A stretch of 64,000 nt of DNA from Coccinella septempunctata (lineage: Eukaryota; Arthropoda; Insecta; Coleoptera; Coccinellidae): assembly GCF_907165205.1 (NCBI RefSeq), contig NC_058189.1, positions 16,676,001 to 16,740,000 on the forward strand, given 5' to 3'. Each line of letters begins with the position of its first letter. Position 1 is the stretch's first letter. A model generated the notes under the pieces. It had not been told where the DNA came from and searched no databases. It saw only the letters and a list, made by a program, of their open reading frames with translations. Of this stretch, positions 10,989 to 22,288 are shown piece after piece. The position numbers and the translations under genes were made by a program.

Positions 10989-12320
10989 TAATAGTTCAAG
11001 AGCAACAGCCATGCGCACATCATTTCATAAAACTTGAAAGTTTGTCTGCACATGTCACCAACACAGGTAAGAAAGATGATTGGCTATGTAGTTTGGGTAG
11101 TGGTTACTTTGCAAGTTAACAGGTTACAAAGATGTAAGAAACAGCACCTCAATTAAGTAGTAAGGTCAGTTTTTTAATATCTTCTTTAGAATAATATTTA
11201 GAATGACGTTATGCTTTGCTGGACACAATAGTTTCATACTCCTGCAGGACACCCTCAAACTCTAAAAACTTGTAGTTACACTTACGTTATAGTATAAATG
11301 CTGAATTTTATATATGGTACTTGGGGTACTATCAGAAGAAGTTACCCCAGTAGTACGACAGTTTTCATAGTTTTTACATCTTGCGAGAGGCGTTTAGAGT
11401 CCCCCTGAATATAAACTGCTCCACATGAATTAGGGATATTGACTTGAATTGCAAAAAAATATAGTTAAAATAAGATTTTTGTGATGAAAATTCATAATAA
11501 TATGATTCACCAATAGCAGCGTGAAAATTTGGCACAACATTGTCAATGACATGCTCCCTTTAGTGTAAGGCGGTCATATTCCCCGGACAAATTTGTAGAT
11601 CTGTGCGCCCGTTGAAACATATCCCGGCCCATACCATAACACTACCCCCTCGAAATGGATGGACTTCTTGGAAATAGCGTCGATTACGGGGTATGCGTGG
11701 GATTGTCCATACCCTTATTCTTCGAGAATCTGAAAATCGTTCATATCTGGATTCATCAGTGAAAGGGACACTACGCCATTGATCGTTCCAATTGATTTGT
11801 TGTCTTGCCCATTCCAGTTTTTGACGCTTATGGTCACGTGTTAATGGAACTCCTCTTAATGGACGTCTAGAACCTAGATTCACCTCTCTCAAACGTCGTC
11901 GGATGGTTTCGATGGAAACTTGGACCCCATCTGCATTTTGAAGAGTATTCCGTAGCATTCTACACGTAGATGTAGGGTTTCTTCTCGCCGAAACGGTGAT
12001 GAAACGATCCTGAGCAGGTGTTGTTTTTCGTCGCCCATGAAAACTGCCCGGCTACTTGGGTAACTTATTTGCTTGTCAGGCAATAGATGACGTCATTCTG
12101 AATATTATTCTGAAGAAAATATCGAAAAACTGACCTTTATACGTTATCGTAATTGAGGTTCTATTTTTTACATCTTTGTAACCTGTTAGCTTGCAAAGTA
12201 ACCACTACCCAAACTACATAGTCGATCATCGTTCTTACCTTTGTTGGTGACGTGTGCAGACAAACTTTTAGGTTTTATGAAATTATGTGCGCCTGGCTGT
12301 TCCGGGCTCTTGTTCTATAA
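10989..12320 (-). mobile_element. Tc1-like DNA transposon with long terminal inverted repeats
   Basis: The left arm at about 10989-11222 is mirrored on the right at about 12079-12320. Shared blocks include TTTGTCTGCACATGTCACCA, TAGTTTGGGTAGTGGTTACT and AATATTTAGAATGACGT-like sequence, with about 10-15 percent divergence by eye. Arms of roughly 220-240 bp are long for Tc1 elements, although long repeats occur in some families. The interior is only about 860 bp and encodes a truncated transposase on the minus strand, so the copy is internally deleted. TA dinucleotides are present near both ends, but the exact edges are uncertain. Confidence 0.8.
11560..12047 (-). pseudogene. Tc1-family transposase, truncated
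   Basis: The protein reads from about 12040 down to a TAA at 11560-11562. It begins with RRKTTPAQDRFI and the HTH-type RRNPTSTCRML, followed by ETIRRRLRE and then the catalytic core from FTDESRYERFSD to GGSVMVWAGIC. The first catalytic Asp is in the FTDES box; the second Asp and the Glu (DNARPH and SPDLNP boxes in the family) are absent. Tc1 transposases are about 340 residues; only about 160 remain. The N-terminal helix-turn-helix is missing, an in-frame stop follows the ALH residues, and the C-terminal catalytic half is deleted. Confidence 0.85.
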
Positions 12321-12577
12321 ATTCTTTTCTGCAACTCTGAATTTGATTCCTAGCGTAGGAAATAATTAAGCGTAAGCGTAAGCGTAAGAAATAATTCCAA
12401 CTTGATTCATGCCATGTGAGGTCATTTCCCTAAAAACACCTAAAATATTACGAGCATTACCCTTGCCTCTATCTAAATTCGGAACATGTAGATATTGTTA
12501 CTGAATGCAGAATTTCCGAAAACTTTTTTCAGAAAGCTGTTATCATCTTTTCTTTCTCTTGCAACTGACCGGAACAC

Positions 12578-13562
12578 CTAAGATGTCTAAAACTCTGGTG
12601 TATTCACTGATTCGATTTTGTTTTTAATTTCGTGGGGATATGGGATCAGTTTCGTTTTTTCCACTGTAGGTAGCGCTGTTTGGAATTTGACAGAGCATTG
12701 TCATTTGATATTTGAAAATAATTTCCTAAGACGTACGAATATGTTGTATTTATAAGCGATTATTGGTGTGTGAAAATGTATCAGTTTCGAGAAAGGGGTG
12801 TAGAACATTCATTTATTCAACATGTCGTTCAGTAAGTTCAGTTTTCCATATGGACAATCAAGAGCTACAGCTAAGAATTCGGTGTTGTTGGAATTTGAAG
12901 CAGAACCACATCAGATGAACGAACATTCGGGACCAATATAGCTAGGTTTTATGGAAACTTCAGCAATATTTCAAAGAAACTGTATTGGAAATACGTAATG
13001 TGAATTGTGAGCATGTATTGAGAATCAGAAATACATAAATCTATTCGAGTCTGTTACTTCAAATATTCTTCCTGAGTAGATATAGTGAAAATTTCCTTTC
13101 CGTCAACTGAATATATTGGATATTTGATCAATTAACTGCGTTTTATTAAAATCATATTGAATTACCCCCCTCACGAATTCAATTTGTCAAACGGAAATTA
13201 TCTTGAAGAAGAACGGTAAATCCTCATTCGAACCCTTATTCGATAGTGTTGAAATATTGACAGATTTGTTTTTACAACGAGAATCAAACTGTAAAGCACA
13301 AATATTCCTTATGACAGCTGACAAAATGCACCAGTTCAAGTTCATATTTTGAACTCGTTGGACGTTGATCGACATTCGATATCAACGCAAAACAAAATAA
13401 AACGAGAGAGTATCATTGGACTTCCTTTAGTAGAACAAGGATAGAACGAAGCAAATGACATGGTGGCGCTGCCACGAAACTGATCCCATATCCCCGAGTT
13501 TCTGAAATGTTGATGCTTGCAAAAAGTGACAAGTGCACACACCAGTGTCTTAGACATCTTAG
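12578..13562. mobile_element. 985-bp non-autonomous DNA transposon with GAACAC target duplication
   Basis: The ends are CTAAGATGTCTAA(A/G)AC and its complement. The flanking bases GAACAC occur directly outside both ends, at 12572-12577 and 13563-13568. The inverted repeat continues inward through CTGGTGT and then, after a less similar stretch, a perfect 22-bp block starting GGGGATATGGGATCAG at 12634-12655 mirrored at 13474-13495. No transposase domain was recognised inside. A truncated relative lies at 18797-19080. Superfamily is unknown; a 6-bp duplication does not point to Tc1 (TA), hAT (8 bp) or piggyBac (TTAA). Confidence 0.75.
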
Positions 13563-14039
13563 GAACACCCATCCAAAATCGACTGAAAAGTCACAGAACG
13601 AAAATACATTGGACACGCTGAGAAGATGCAATAATCTAGCAATGATTTTGAACGAATAGTTCATAGATTCGTTCCCCGTGAATTGCAATTTCCAAAAATC
13701 TACGCTCATGACGTCATGAACGTATACGTTCAACCAACGAGTGATCCCGAGAATTGACACCCTGATCTATTACGTAAAATAGGGTGAACTCCAGATAATT
13801 TCGGGCATTGCCGATTGACATTCAAGGCATCGCGAATTTGCGGAATTTATTTCAGGCAGAGCACGAAATAAAATGAACAATTTCAGGCCGAAAGCGAACC
13901 GGCAATTCGCAAAATGCCTAGGATGATTTCGAAATACCGGCACGTCGTACTTTGCCGGTAACATACACATATGAATGTTCTTTTGTTACCTGTTCATATC
14001 TTAAAGTGGGCCTCGATCAAATATAACATAGATGAAGAT

Positions 14040-14185
14040 AATAAGAATTAATTCAGATGCATACCACCCGCTGATATGAGTATCAACAAGTGTTACGATC
14101 CGAATTGAACTAGCCAATTTGCCATTGTCAGGGCCCCAAATGGAGTACGCTCCATCGAAGAAAAGCAGATGCTGACCATGGTTTC
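14040..14185. repeat. 145-bp dispersed repeat, copy 1 (copy 2 at 19431-19583)
   Basis: The stretch from AAGAATTAATTCAGA through GTGTTACGATC, CTAGCCAATTTGCCAT and GAAGAAAAGCA to GCTGACCATGGTT is repeated at 19431-19583 in the same orientation at roughly 90 percent identity. No coding capacity; it could be a short SINE or a MITE. Confidence 0.8.
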
Positions 14186-14239
14186 GGTCTCATTTGAACT
14201 CGTCAGAGCAACATAGCTTCTTCTCCGAAGAAGAACGTT

Positions 14240-15975
14240 CCTGCATCCTGTGTCTGTGATTCTTCGTTTTTAGTTTTCGTCATAGTTCCCACTTTCTCTT
14301 ATACCACTGTTTTCATGGCTTTCAATTCTTTCGTAGGCTCTTTTTGCCAGTTCTGTTATGTGTTCTTTGATTGTTGTGGTTCCTGTCATCTCTCTGATCT
14401 CTACGTCTAGGGCTTCTCTAAGTGTCTTGTTCTGTATTGTTTCCAATTTTTTGTGCTGATTCGTATTCATTATTAAAATTTCACTTCCGTATGTCATGGT
14501 CGGTCTAATGATTGCTTTATAAAATCTTACTCTCAGTTCTGGGTCCAGTTTGCTCTTTCGGTTTATAAGAGGATAGAGATATCCTTTGATACTTCTCGCT
14601 TATTACTCTTTCCTTTTTGTGTTCATTCATATTCAAGGTTTTCTCCATTGTTATTCCTAGATATTTGACTTCATTTTGCCACTCTATTTCTTTGTCATTA
14701 ATCTTAATCTTTGGATTATGTTTCTTGTTTTTATATTGGAACATTATGCTTTGACTTTTGCTCTCATTTATTTTTATTTTCGACTTCCTGTACCATTTGG
14801 TCAGTTTGTCAATGTGTATCTGTACTTTTTTGGTTGCGCTGTTTTCGGTTTTTCCTGAGACTAGGATGTAACGTCTTGATTTCTTGGTATGTCGTTTGTA
14901 AAAACTTTGTATAGTATGGGTCCTAGTAAGGAGCCCTATGGTACTCCTGCTTCTATATTTTATATCTCTGATGTTTCTTCGTAAGTTTTCATGTAAAAGT
15001 TCCTATCTGTCAGGTAAGATTTTATAAGTTAAACGAATACTTTCGGAAATTCAGATTTCCATATGTTATAAATGAGTCCTTGATGCCATACTTTGTCAAA
15101 TGCTTTCGATATATCCATCAATGCTACTGCTATTTTATTTCCTCCCTGTTTTTCTTTTAGAATTGTTTTCATTATTCTAGTGAGTTGGGTTCCGGTTCCA
15201 CGTCCCTTTCTAAAGCCGTGTTGAATTTCTGGGATTATTTCCTTTTTTTGGATGATTTTCTTCGGTCTTTCGAGTATAATTTTTTCCGCCAGATTGCTCA
15301 GACTTGAAAGAAGGCTTATTGTTCGATAGTTATTCGGGTCTGTTTTTGGTTTGCTGGGATTGGGTATCATTATAGTTTCTGCTATTTTCTATCTAGTTGG
15401 GAAACTTCTTGTTTCGAGAATGCCGTTGCAAATGTTTTTTATCTTCTCTATTGTGTTTTCAGGGAGGTTCTTTAGTGTTCTGTTGTCAATTCTGTCCATT
15501 TCTGGTGCCTTCTTTAGGTTAAGGTTTTTGATTATCGAATGAATTTCGTGGGTGGTAACTTCTTCGAATTTGTAGTTATCTTCTCTTATCAGTTTTTCTT
15601 CATTTTGTTCTGTTACTTCCTTTTCGAATGTTCTGTCCTGGGTTTCATTCGGTTTGTATGCTCCTTCCTGTAATTCGGCGAATATATTCGCTTTCTCCTC
15701 ATCTCTAATTATTGTACAGTAGTTAGTTTTCAGTATCGAATTTTTTCTCTTTTGTTTTGTTAGTGATTAGGCTATTGTCCATGGTGGTTGGTTTTTTTCT
15801 GACAATTTTTCCAATTTGGTGTTCCATTATTCGTTGGAGTAGGTTCTCAGTTCAGCTCTGATAGTGTTATTCAGTTGGTTCATAACTGATTTTTCTTTCG
15901 GATCTAGTGTCCTCTGGTATTCTTTTCTTGCTATTTTCTTTAGGGCTATGAAGACTTTGATGAGAGAACGTTTGT
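14240..15975 (-). pseudogene. Decayed jockey-like LINE C (RT region)
   Basis: On the minus strand, successive frames carry parts of one LINE ORF2. At 15830-15960 the linker includes KKIARKEYQRTLDP. At 15029-15370 the RT shows NYRTISLLSSLSNLAEKI, HGFRKGRGTGTQL and LMDISKAFDKVWHQGLIY. GVP-type and YADD boxes are frame-broken near 14900. Then WQNEVKYLGITMEKTLN (14590-14680) and a C-terminal TYGSEILIMNTNQHKKLETI block (14420-14500) follow. There are many frameshifts and stops. Same general clade as LINE B but clearly older. 5' and 3' edges were not resolved. Confidence 0.75.
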
Positions 15976-16335
15976 AATTGATGGACTCTTATTCAATACT
16001 GGAAAGCGCTACTGATGAGTACTATCCAGAATCACAGCGCGCTACTAAGTATCTACTATACAGTTACACAGAGCGCCACCCAGTATGAAACGATGTCCGA
16101 TTCAATCCTCTCCAGATAGAAACCCAGACGAAGATTTCATAGATAAAGATATAAATAGAAATATACGAACATATGGTAACTTTCAATTGTTTCACACTCA
16201 TTATAACAATATAAGACAGATATGATCTTCTAATCACAAAATTTATAAGAAATGAACTCATCTCATAAAAGTGGCTCGTGGAAAAACATCTCAGTCACAA
16301 AATACCGAAATTAACGGAATTGTCTTTTGTTTCAG

Positions 16336-16534
16336 AGCCCTTAGAAGATACTTGGCCTCTCGACTGTAACAAGACAATTACGCTCACACGACAGCATCCA
16401 CGTGCTCTAGTCTCCAGTCCAGGATTTCCGAGACACTATCCAGATAATGTGGATTGTAACACCTATATTATTGCTCCGCCTGGATATCAAATTCTTCTCG
16501 ACTTCGAGGAGTTAGTTCTGGAAAATGAACCCAC
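16336..16534 (+). CDS. uif: Exon 1 seen: first half of a CUB domain (uninflatable-like gene)
   Basis: The acceptor is a pyrimidine tract with TTTGTTTCAG at 16326-16335; the donor is AC|GTATGT after 16534. The exon enters in phase 1 and leaves in phase 2. It encodes PLEDTWPLDC, then VSSPGFPRHYPDN, and IIAPPGYQILLDFEEL, the N-terminal half of a CUB domain with its first two cysteines (LDC and VDC). The second half is in the next exon, and the two join in frame. The upstream exon, which should hold the signal peptide, was not found in the window. The protein is probably an apical extracellular or membrane protein; assignment to uif rests on domain order only. Confidence 0.8.
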
Positions 16535-17283
16535 GTATGTATATTTTTTAATTTTTGTGCCTCTTTCGATTTGTGGGATGAAAATGTATGAAATCGTATT
16601 ATAATTTATAATGAAACATGATAATATCCTACTCCAAAGATTTTAATATTTCATCGAAATAAAATAAAATCAGATTCGTACATCATGTATACTCAATAGA
16701 TTAACTGGCATATTCATTGGAGAATATTTTAGTACGAGAAAACTAATACATCTTATTCATTCGTTACCGTGGTCCCCAGAAAAGTAATTCGGTATTGACA
16801 AAACATTTTTTTGTTAAAAAAATACAGTTCCAAAATGTATAGCATTTTTAACATTTTTTCAGAATGCTCAATAGCTCTTCTGCATGTTGTTCCAGGACTA
16901 TTCATTCATTCTGGAATATCCTGTATAAATGATAAGGTTATCGTATCACCGTCTGCTGCTTTACACTCATGATTAAAGACAATCTCATTGGTTTGGATGT
17001 AAATATCAAATAATAAATTTCCAAAATATCGACAAAATTCAACTTGTTTCAATTAACTTCTTACACAATCAAATTACAATATAACCACGATTTTACATAG
17101 TATTTGCGCCATGGGCATGAACAATCCTACTTTATTCTTTTCAATGGCATTTCGCCGCTGTTTCCAAGCGTCAACTTGTTTTGCAACAGAAGCAATAATT
17201 AAAAGGGGGGGTAATAATATTTTTTTCAGTTTTACTCTTTGTGGAAATTTTTTTATGGATGCAACTGGACTAAAAGTTATTTT
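16535..17283. other. Intron sequence, nothing recognised
   Basis: AT-rich intron sequence between the first two visible exons. No gene or repeat ends were seen. Confidence 0.5.
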
Positions 17284-17862
17284 CCCAACAAGTGCGGAAA
17301 GTGATACTTGCCTGCACGAAACTGCCGTTCGGGCAAGCAGCTCAGTGCGGGCAGGTTACTTTCCGCAAGAGTTAGGAACAATATTTTCTCTACAAGCGCT
17401 TGATATAAGTACATATATCCAGATCAAATTTTATTTGATTGATTCATATGCAATGATAGATGTAATTCTGCATGTCTTTACTATGGTTATCTCATCGTTG
17501 GCATTCAGTCCATATAGAGATATGACAGAATTAAATCTACTCTATAATATATGAGTGAGAGAAATAGCAGGTTGAGGAAAGTGACTCTTTGTGACTCGAA
17601 ATGCGTGCGAGAAAAGGATTGAATTTTTTTCTACAAGCGTGTGCGTTCAACCTTTTTCCCTCACGCATTTCAAGTTGCAAAGAGTCACTTTCCCAATAGG
17701 TGCGAGAAAAACGCCTGCTATTTCTTTCCAGCATTCATTTTAGTGCAGGAATGGATTAAAAGGGGTTTTTCCCGCACGCACTCAATTGCTTACCCGAACT
17801 CTGCTTCGCATCGTTCGGGCAACGGCAGTTTCGTACGGGCAAGTATCACTTTCCGCACTTGA
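17284..17862. repeat. Fold-back repeat enclosing a second fold-back
   Basis: AAGTGCGGAAAGTGATACTT at about 17291 recurs inverted at about 17840-17862, with GAAACTGCCGTT next to it on both sides. Between these arms lies a separate 170-bp hairpin (17557-17727). GTGCGGGCAGGTTACTTTCC near 17346 is a further variant of the arm. The 147-codon frame that crosses this block is probably an accident of the repeats. Confidence 0.65.
17557..17727. repeat. 170-bp hairpin (MITE-like), nested
   Basis: The left arm has AGAAATAGCAGG followed by GGAAAGTGACTCTTTG and GAAATGCGTGCGAG. The right arm reads the inverse: CTCACGCATTTCAAG, CAAAGAGTCACTTTCC and CCTGCTATTTCT. The pairing covers most of the segment with small loops. 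Confidence 0.8.
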
Positions 17863-18796
17863 TAGAAAAATAACTATTTCAGTTGAAAACAAGATATCTC
17901 ATCCCTGTAAAAATAATATTATGAACCACTTCCACGACGGAGTGAGTGTGTCGCTGTCCACCTGCTTTATTACCGTGCAGTGTATATTTTTTGACAATGA
18001 AGGAATTATAAAACATCAACAATAAAGTTGCGAAACGTTGCTCATTGAGGAAATTGAGTGCTTTCTTCTTACATTTTCCTAATTCTACGATCTCAACGCA
18101 GTGAATATGATGAATGTTTTTCGAAACATTGAAAAGAATAATCCCAAATGAAAGGAATAGTTCATCGAATCTTACAATGAATATTCCAAAATCATTAATT
18201 TCACGTCAACAGATATTAAACTTATCTAATAAAAGTTGGAAGAGGAAATTTATTCTTTAAACTTCCAAGGAAACTGGGCGAATGCTACGAAGCGAAGAAA
18301 AAACATTTTTCCAACTTACGTTTCAAACTGTTTTCTGAGTATATGCGAAGTAAGAAATCCTAATAGCCTCAGAGCGTGCTAACAAGCTTCGAATTCAACG
18401 ATGTTCATTCTACAAGTCGCGAACTTCCAGGCCACTAAGTTGTAATTACCTCGATAAGTGCAAATGTAATTAAGTATTAAATTTCAAGCCCAGTAATACT
18501 CGAAAACAGACGAAATGGCCAAGACGTGACGGTGATTCTGCTCGGGTTTGAAATTCTCGGCCCCATTGTCTAGAGAAATCTGCATTAGCTCGTCATTATG
18601 ACTCTGCTTATTACATTTGCCATAAATTGAATACACAATGACAATGCGATAAATAATTAACGAACATTGTTTTTTTTTCGATGTGCATCGAAGCACTCAT
18701 TTTTCATTCGAAACTTCAATAAATTTTCTGACCAGTAATGAAGTTGTCTAGACTCTAAACAGACAATAAACTAAAATCTCTGAAATTATTGTCTAA

Positions 18797-19080
18797 TCAC
18801 TGATTCGATTTCATTTCACGTTTTTTGGGGATATGGGATCATTTTTGTTTTTACCTCTATAAATAGCGCTATAAATTGACAGCTTTTTGTCAATTGATAC
18901 TTATAAATAATTCGAATAAATTCCTACAACTGTTGTATTTATAAGCGATTATTGGTGTCTGAAAATGCGACAGTTTCGGGAAGTAGGTACTTCAATTCAT
19001 GCCGTTTATTATGTGTGGACAATCAAGAACTGTATTGGAAAAATGTTTCATACAGGAAAACTTAATTGGCATGATTTTGT
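18797..19080. repeat. Truncated relative of the 985-bp transposon
   Basis: It starts CACTGATTCGATTTCATTTC and matches 12607-12850 in the same orientation, including GGGGATATGGGATCA, TAGCGCT, TTGTATTTATAAGCGATTAT and CAGTTTCG(A/G)GAA. The outer CTAAGATGTC end is missing, and no right end was found. A 110-codon frame (18965-19297) begins here without a known domain. Confidence 0.7.
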
Positions 19081-19430
19081 AAGTGAGAGATCAGTTGAGA
19101 GAATACAAGATTATGCACATTATGAGAATTCCCGGCTCTATTTTACCACAAAACACGGATGGAGCGTTTCTTTTTTCGTCTTTCCTGACCAGTATGCAGT
19201 TTTTACTGGTTTTATTTCCAAAGCATTTAACAAACCCTCACGCCCCATGAGAAGGTTTATTTCCCCTTGGGAATGTCCGTACCGCTGTCATCGGTGACAT
19301 TGCCTGGGTATGTAAGTAACGGTTACAGTCAATTTCAGGGGATTTACCTAAACCAAAGCAAATTATATTTTGTGTTGAAATCTATAATTTATAATGAGAA
19401 GGATCTTGCCTTAACAAGGAGTAAATAATT

Positions 19431-19583
19431 AAAATAAAAAGAATTAATTCAGAGGCATACCACTCTCTGATATATGAATATCAGCAAGTGTTACGATCTG
19501 AATTGAGCTAGCCAATTTGCCATCGTCAGGGCCATTAAATGGAGAACGATCCACCGAAGAAAAGCAATGCTGACCATGGTTAG
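19431..19583. repeat. 145-bp dispersed repeat, copy 2
   Basis: Same orientation as 14040-14185. It ends GCTGACCATGGTT and is followed by three GGTTA units resembling the insect telomeric TTAGG repeat, too short to call a telomeric insertion. Confidence 0.8.
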
Positions 19584-19848
19584 GTTAGGTTAGCTATATT
19601 CTTAAGGCTTACTTGTACATGACGGATATAGTGACCTTACTATGATGAAAATGGAGTATTTCTCCCAGTGCTTTCCATCAAACTTGGAGAAATTCAAAAC
19701 AGGGAAAATTGAGAGCACTGCTATTTAGGATCTATTTATACGACACCTTATTCAGCTTTTAGCTTAATTCGACTGCAATATCTTATTGTTTTGAACAGGT
19801 TTCGAAAAACGTTAGGCTTAAGGTAGTTTTTTACAATTTTTTTTTCAG

Positions 19849-20066
19849 TTGCAGTTATGACTACTTGGAAATCTTCGAGAATGGCATCGACCAACAGCGA
19901 ACTTCATCTAAGAATCAAACCCTTACAAGACGACTTTGTGGTGATTGGAGTGCCAAACTCAAATTATTGCGTTATATCAGCACTTCTTCTAGGCTTGTTC
20001 TGAAATTTAGCTCTGATTATTCCCATCATTTTGGGGGATACAAGGCAAGAGCTTCAATGGAAAATG
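19849..20066 (+). CDS. uif: Exon 2 seen: second half of the CUB domain
   Basis: The acceptor follows a run of T and CAG at 19846-19848; the donor is G|GTAAGT after 20066. The exon enters in phase 2, matching the previous donor, and leaves in phase 1. It supplies CSYDYLEIFENG, the TRRLCGDW box, LVLKFSSDYSHHFGGYKA and thus the last two cysteines and the FxSD..GF-type end of the CUB fold. The junction codon is Thr, giving a continuous domain of about 110 residues. CUB domains mediate protein-protein contacts in extracellular proteins. Confidence 0.85.
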
Positions 20067-22220
20067 GTAAGTAATACAATTTTATATTGGAACAAGAATT
20101 GACAAAACAAATTCAAACTCGATTATTATTTTCGTTGTGGAATACTTACTATTGAAGATAAAAACAAGGAATATTTATTCATTTATTTATTTATTTATTT
20201 ACTCATAACAAGAACATAAACAGGTAATCTAGCACCCAAAAGAATGTCCACAAGTAGAGAATAAAGTTTACAGAAGTGAAATATATATACACATATATAC
20301 TTAGTATGAGAAGAAAAAACAGAGAACAACAAAATTTTGATTTTCAAATTTAAAATTTTTATCATTTATATTTCTAATTTATTTTTCAAGAAAAAGGAAA
20401 GAAAATATTACTTGCTGTACAATTCTGGGTAAAGGAACCAATCAAACTCTTTGTTCTAAAGCGACGTTTTGATGAATTTTATCGTCTTCTTCAGGCTAAG
20501 AACAATTGACAGCTGATGAATTCAGCCTCGTTAAACTTTTCATTATTTAAAAGAACATCAAAACAAACAATCAACAGTGTATAGGGAGGCAACATCGATG
20601 ATATACATTCTTTGTTGGTCAAGCATACAATTGAAACAGTTTCCTGTTCCTAACTATGATTTTTTCCGCCATTTGCACTATTTTATTTCCTCGATTTCCT
20701 TTCAAGTACTCCGTCAACGTTTCTGTCATGGCTGCATATGTAATTTATACAATTTTTGAGCATCAGTGTTCGTTCGGCGAATTCTTGACCCCAAGGGTTT
20801 TGCTGTTGTTAATGCCCAACAGTAAAAAACCAGATGCAGATATTCTAATAAATTCCGGTTCTGAAGTATCAATCGTCCTCATTCAAGAAGACAATTATGA
20901 CTGGATGTATTGAGTCAGGGAATTGCTATTATATTTAGAGGATATGTGGAGTAACATATCTTCTAATGTCAGAATCGGCAAAGCTCTTTCCTATCGTCCT
21001 AGTTTTCAAGCTCCCTTGCGTTGAAAAATGGATTTTCGACAACAATTTCTTCTGGTTGTTCTTGTCCAGGCAGATGAATTTCATCTGGAGCGTTGGTTTT
21101 GGCTCTATATTGCTAACTGATGCTGAAATTCTTCTTTTATTGCGTCGATCCTTGCTTTGGATATGAGTAATTGATTTCTCAATTACGTGGTATTGATCTG
21201 CTATCCGTTGTTCAGTGATATTGGGATTTGAGTAGGCATTGCAAAATTCCTCAAGGAGCCTTTTCATATATTGTTCCTGTTCCGCTCTAGTGTATATGAG
21301 CAGAATAGTTTAATTCATGGATATTGTCCACTTCATGCGCTGTCTTGCTTACCTCGCTTGGTTGAGCACTGGCTGAATATCTTTCGCAGCATCTTCAGTG
21401 GTTTGAGTCTGTAATTGAATTCGACTCACTGGTTGTTGGTTCTGATTTAGAGCTGTAGCTTCTTTGACGGGAGAAGCTCGCTTCCCCAGCATCTTTCCAC
21501 CGACGTCCTGCATGCTGTCATGTCATGTGAGGAGTAGATAAATGAGAGAAGAAAGACCACCCCAATAAAAGATAGGTGAAATGAAGGATAGAGGGAATGC
21601 ACTGCGGACAGCAGGCGTGGCTGGCTGTCTACACTGATTATAATTATCAGTGAATTATTATTCAATAATAATTATTATTGAATGATAAATCAAGATCGAA
21701 ACAAAATAACATAATGAGAAGCGAATAAACAATAAAATAAGCCAGAGTCAGCGTTTCTAACTCATCAGACGGGGATGGGTGGGGTCTACAAATGCATTCA
21801 ATGAAAATACAGAAAACAGGTGAACATATACCAACTAATAAAAAGGCAATCGACATGCAGAAGATTATATAAGAAAACTTGGGTATTATAAAATTCGGAA
21901 ATTTCATCACGATCTAATTGTTCTCTTGGTTTTCATCCGCGCATCAAAGGTCTCCATGCTGATTGCGAAACCAAAACTGAAGGCGGCTCGCCCCATACGC
22001 AACAATTGAATGGATGGCTGGAAGAACGCGGTATGTTCATTATTTCGATTTCTTTTTTTTTAGTGGAAAAGCGAGATAAGTGATTACGTCATTGATTCCC
22101 GTCGAAATATTTTTTGTGGTAATACTCTTAAGACCACAGGGGGATCGAGATTGAAGGGAAATATTCCGATTAAATTTAGTTTATAGTTTAACGCCCCCTC
22201 ACCGATTTTCACAATATTTT
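20067..22220. other. Start of a 31-kb intron; mostly unassigned
   Basis: The intron runs from 20067 to 51089. This first part has an (ATTT)n run at about 20170-20202 and AT-rich sequence. Nothing else is recognised apart from the minus-strand frame listed separately. Confidence 0.5.
20935..21530 (-). pseudogene. Degenerate minus-strand frame of unknown origin
   Basis: A 110-codon frame (20935-21267) and a continuing shifted frame up to about 21530 are rich in Gln, Arg, Lys and Thr. The order is a hydrophilic segment (QPVSRIQLQTQTTEDAA), then a helical NITEQRIADQYHVIEKS. This could be part of a retrotransposon ORF1, where a helix-turn-helix-like segment precedes RT, but no diagnostic motif is visible. 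Not a confident gene. Confidence 0.25.
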
Positions 22221-22288
22221 GCATGGTGATTCTACATGATGTTGTGACGCCACAGTTAAAATTTGGGCACTGGCAAATCAGTAGTTTC

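Noticed and set aside
17111..17554. 147-codon open frame on the + strand
   Set aside because: It crosses the fold-back arm at 17290-17360, has no recognisable domain and lies within a host intron; likely fortuitous.
19581..19600. Telomere-like TTAGG repeats
   Set aside because: Only about three units; short runs of this motif are common in insect introns and do not show an interstitial telomere.
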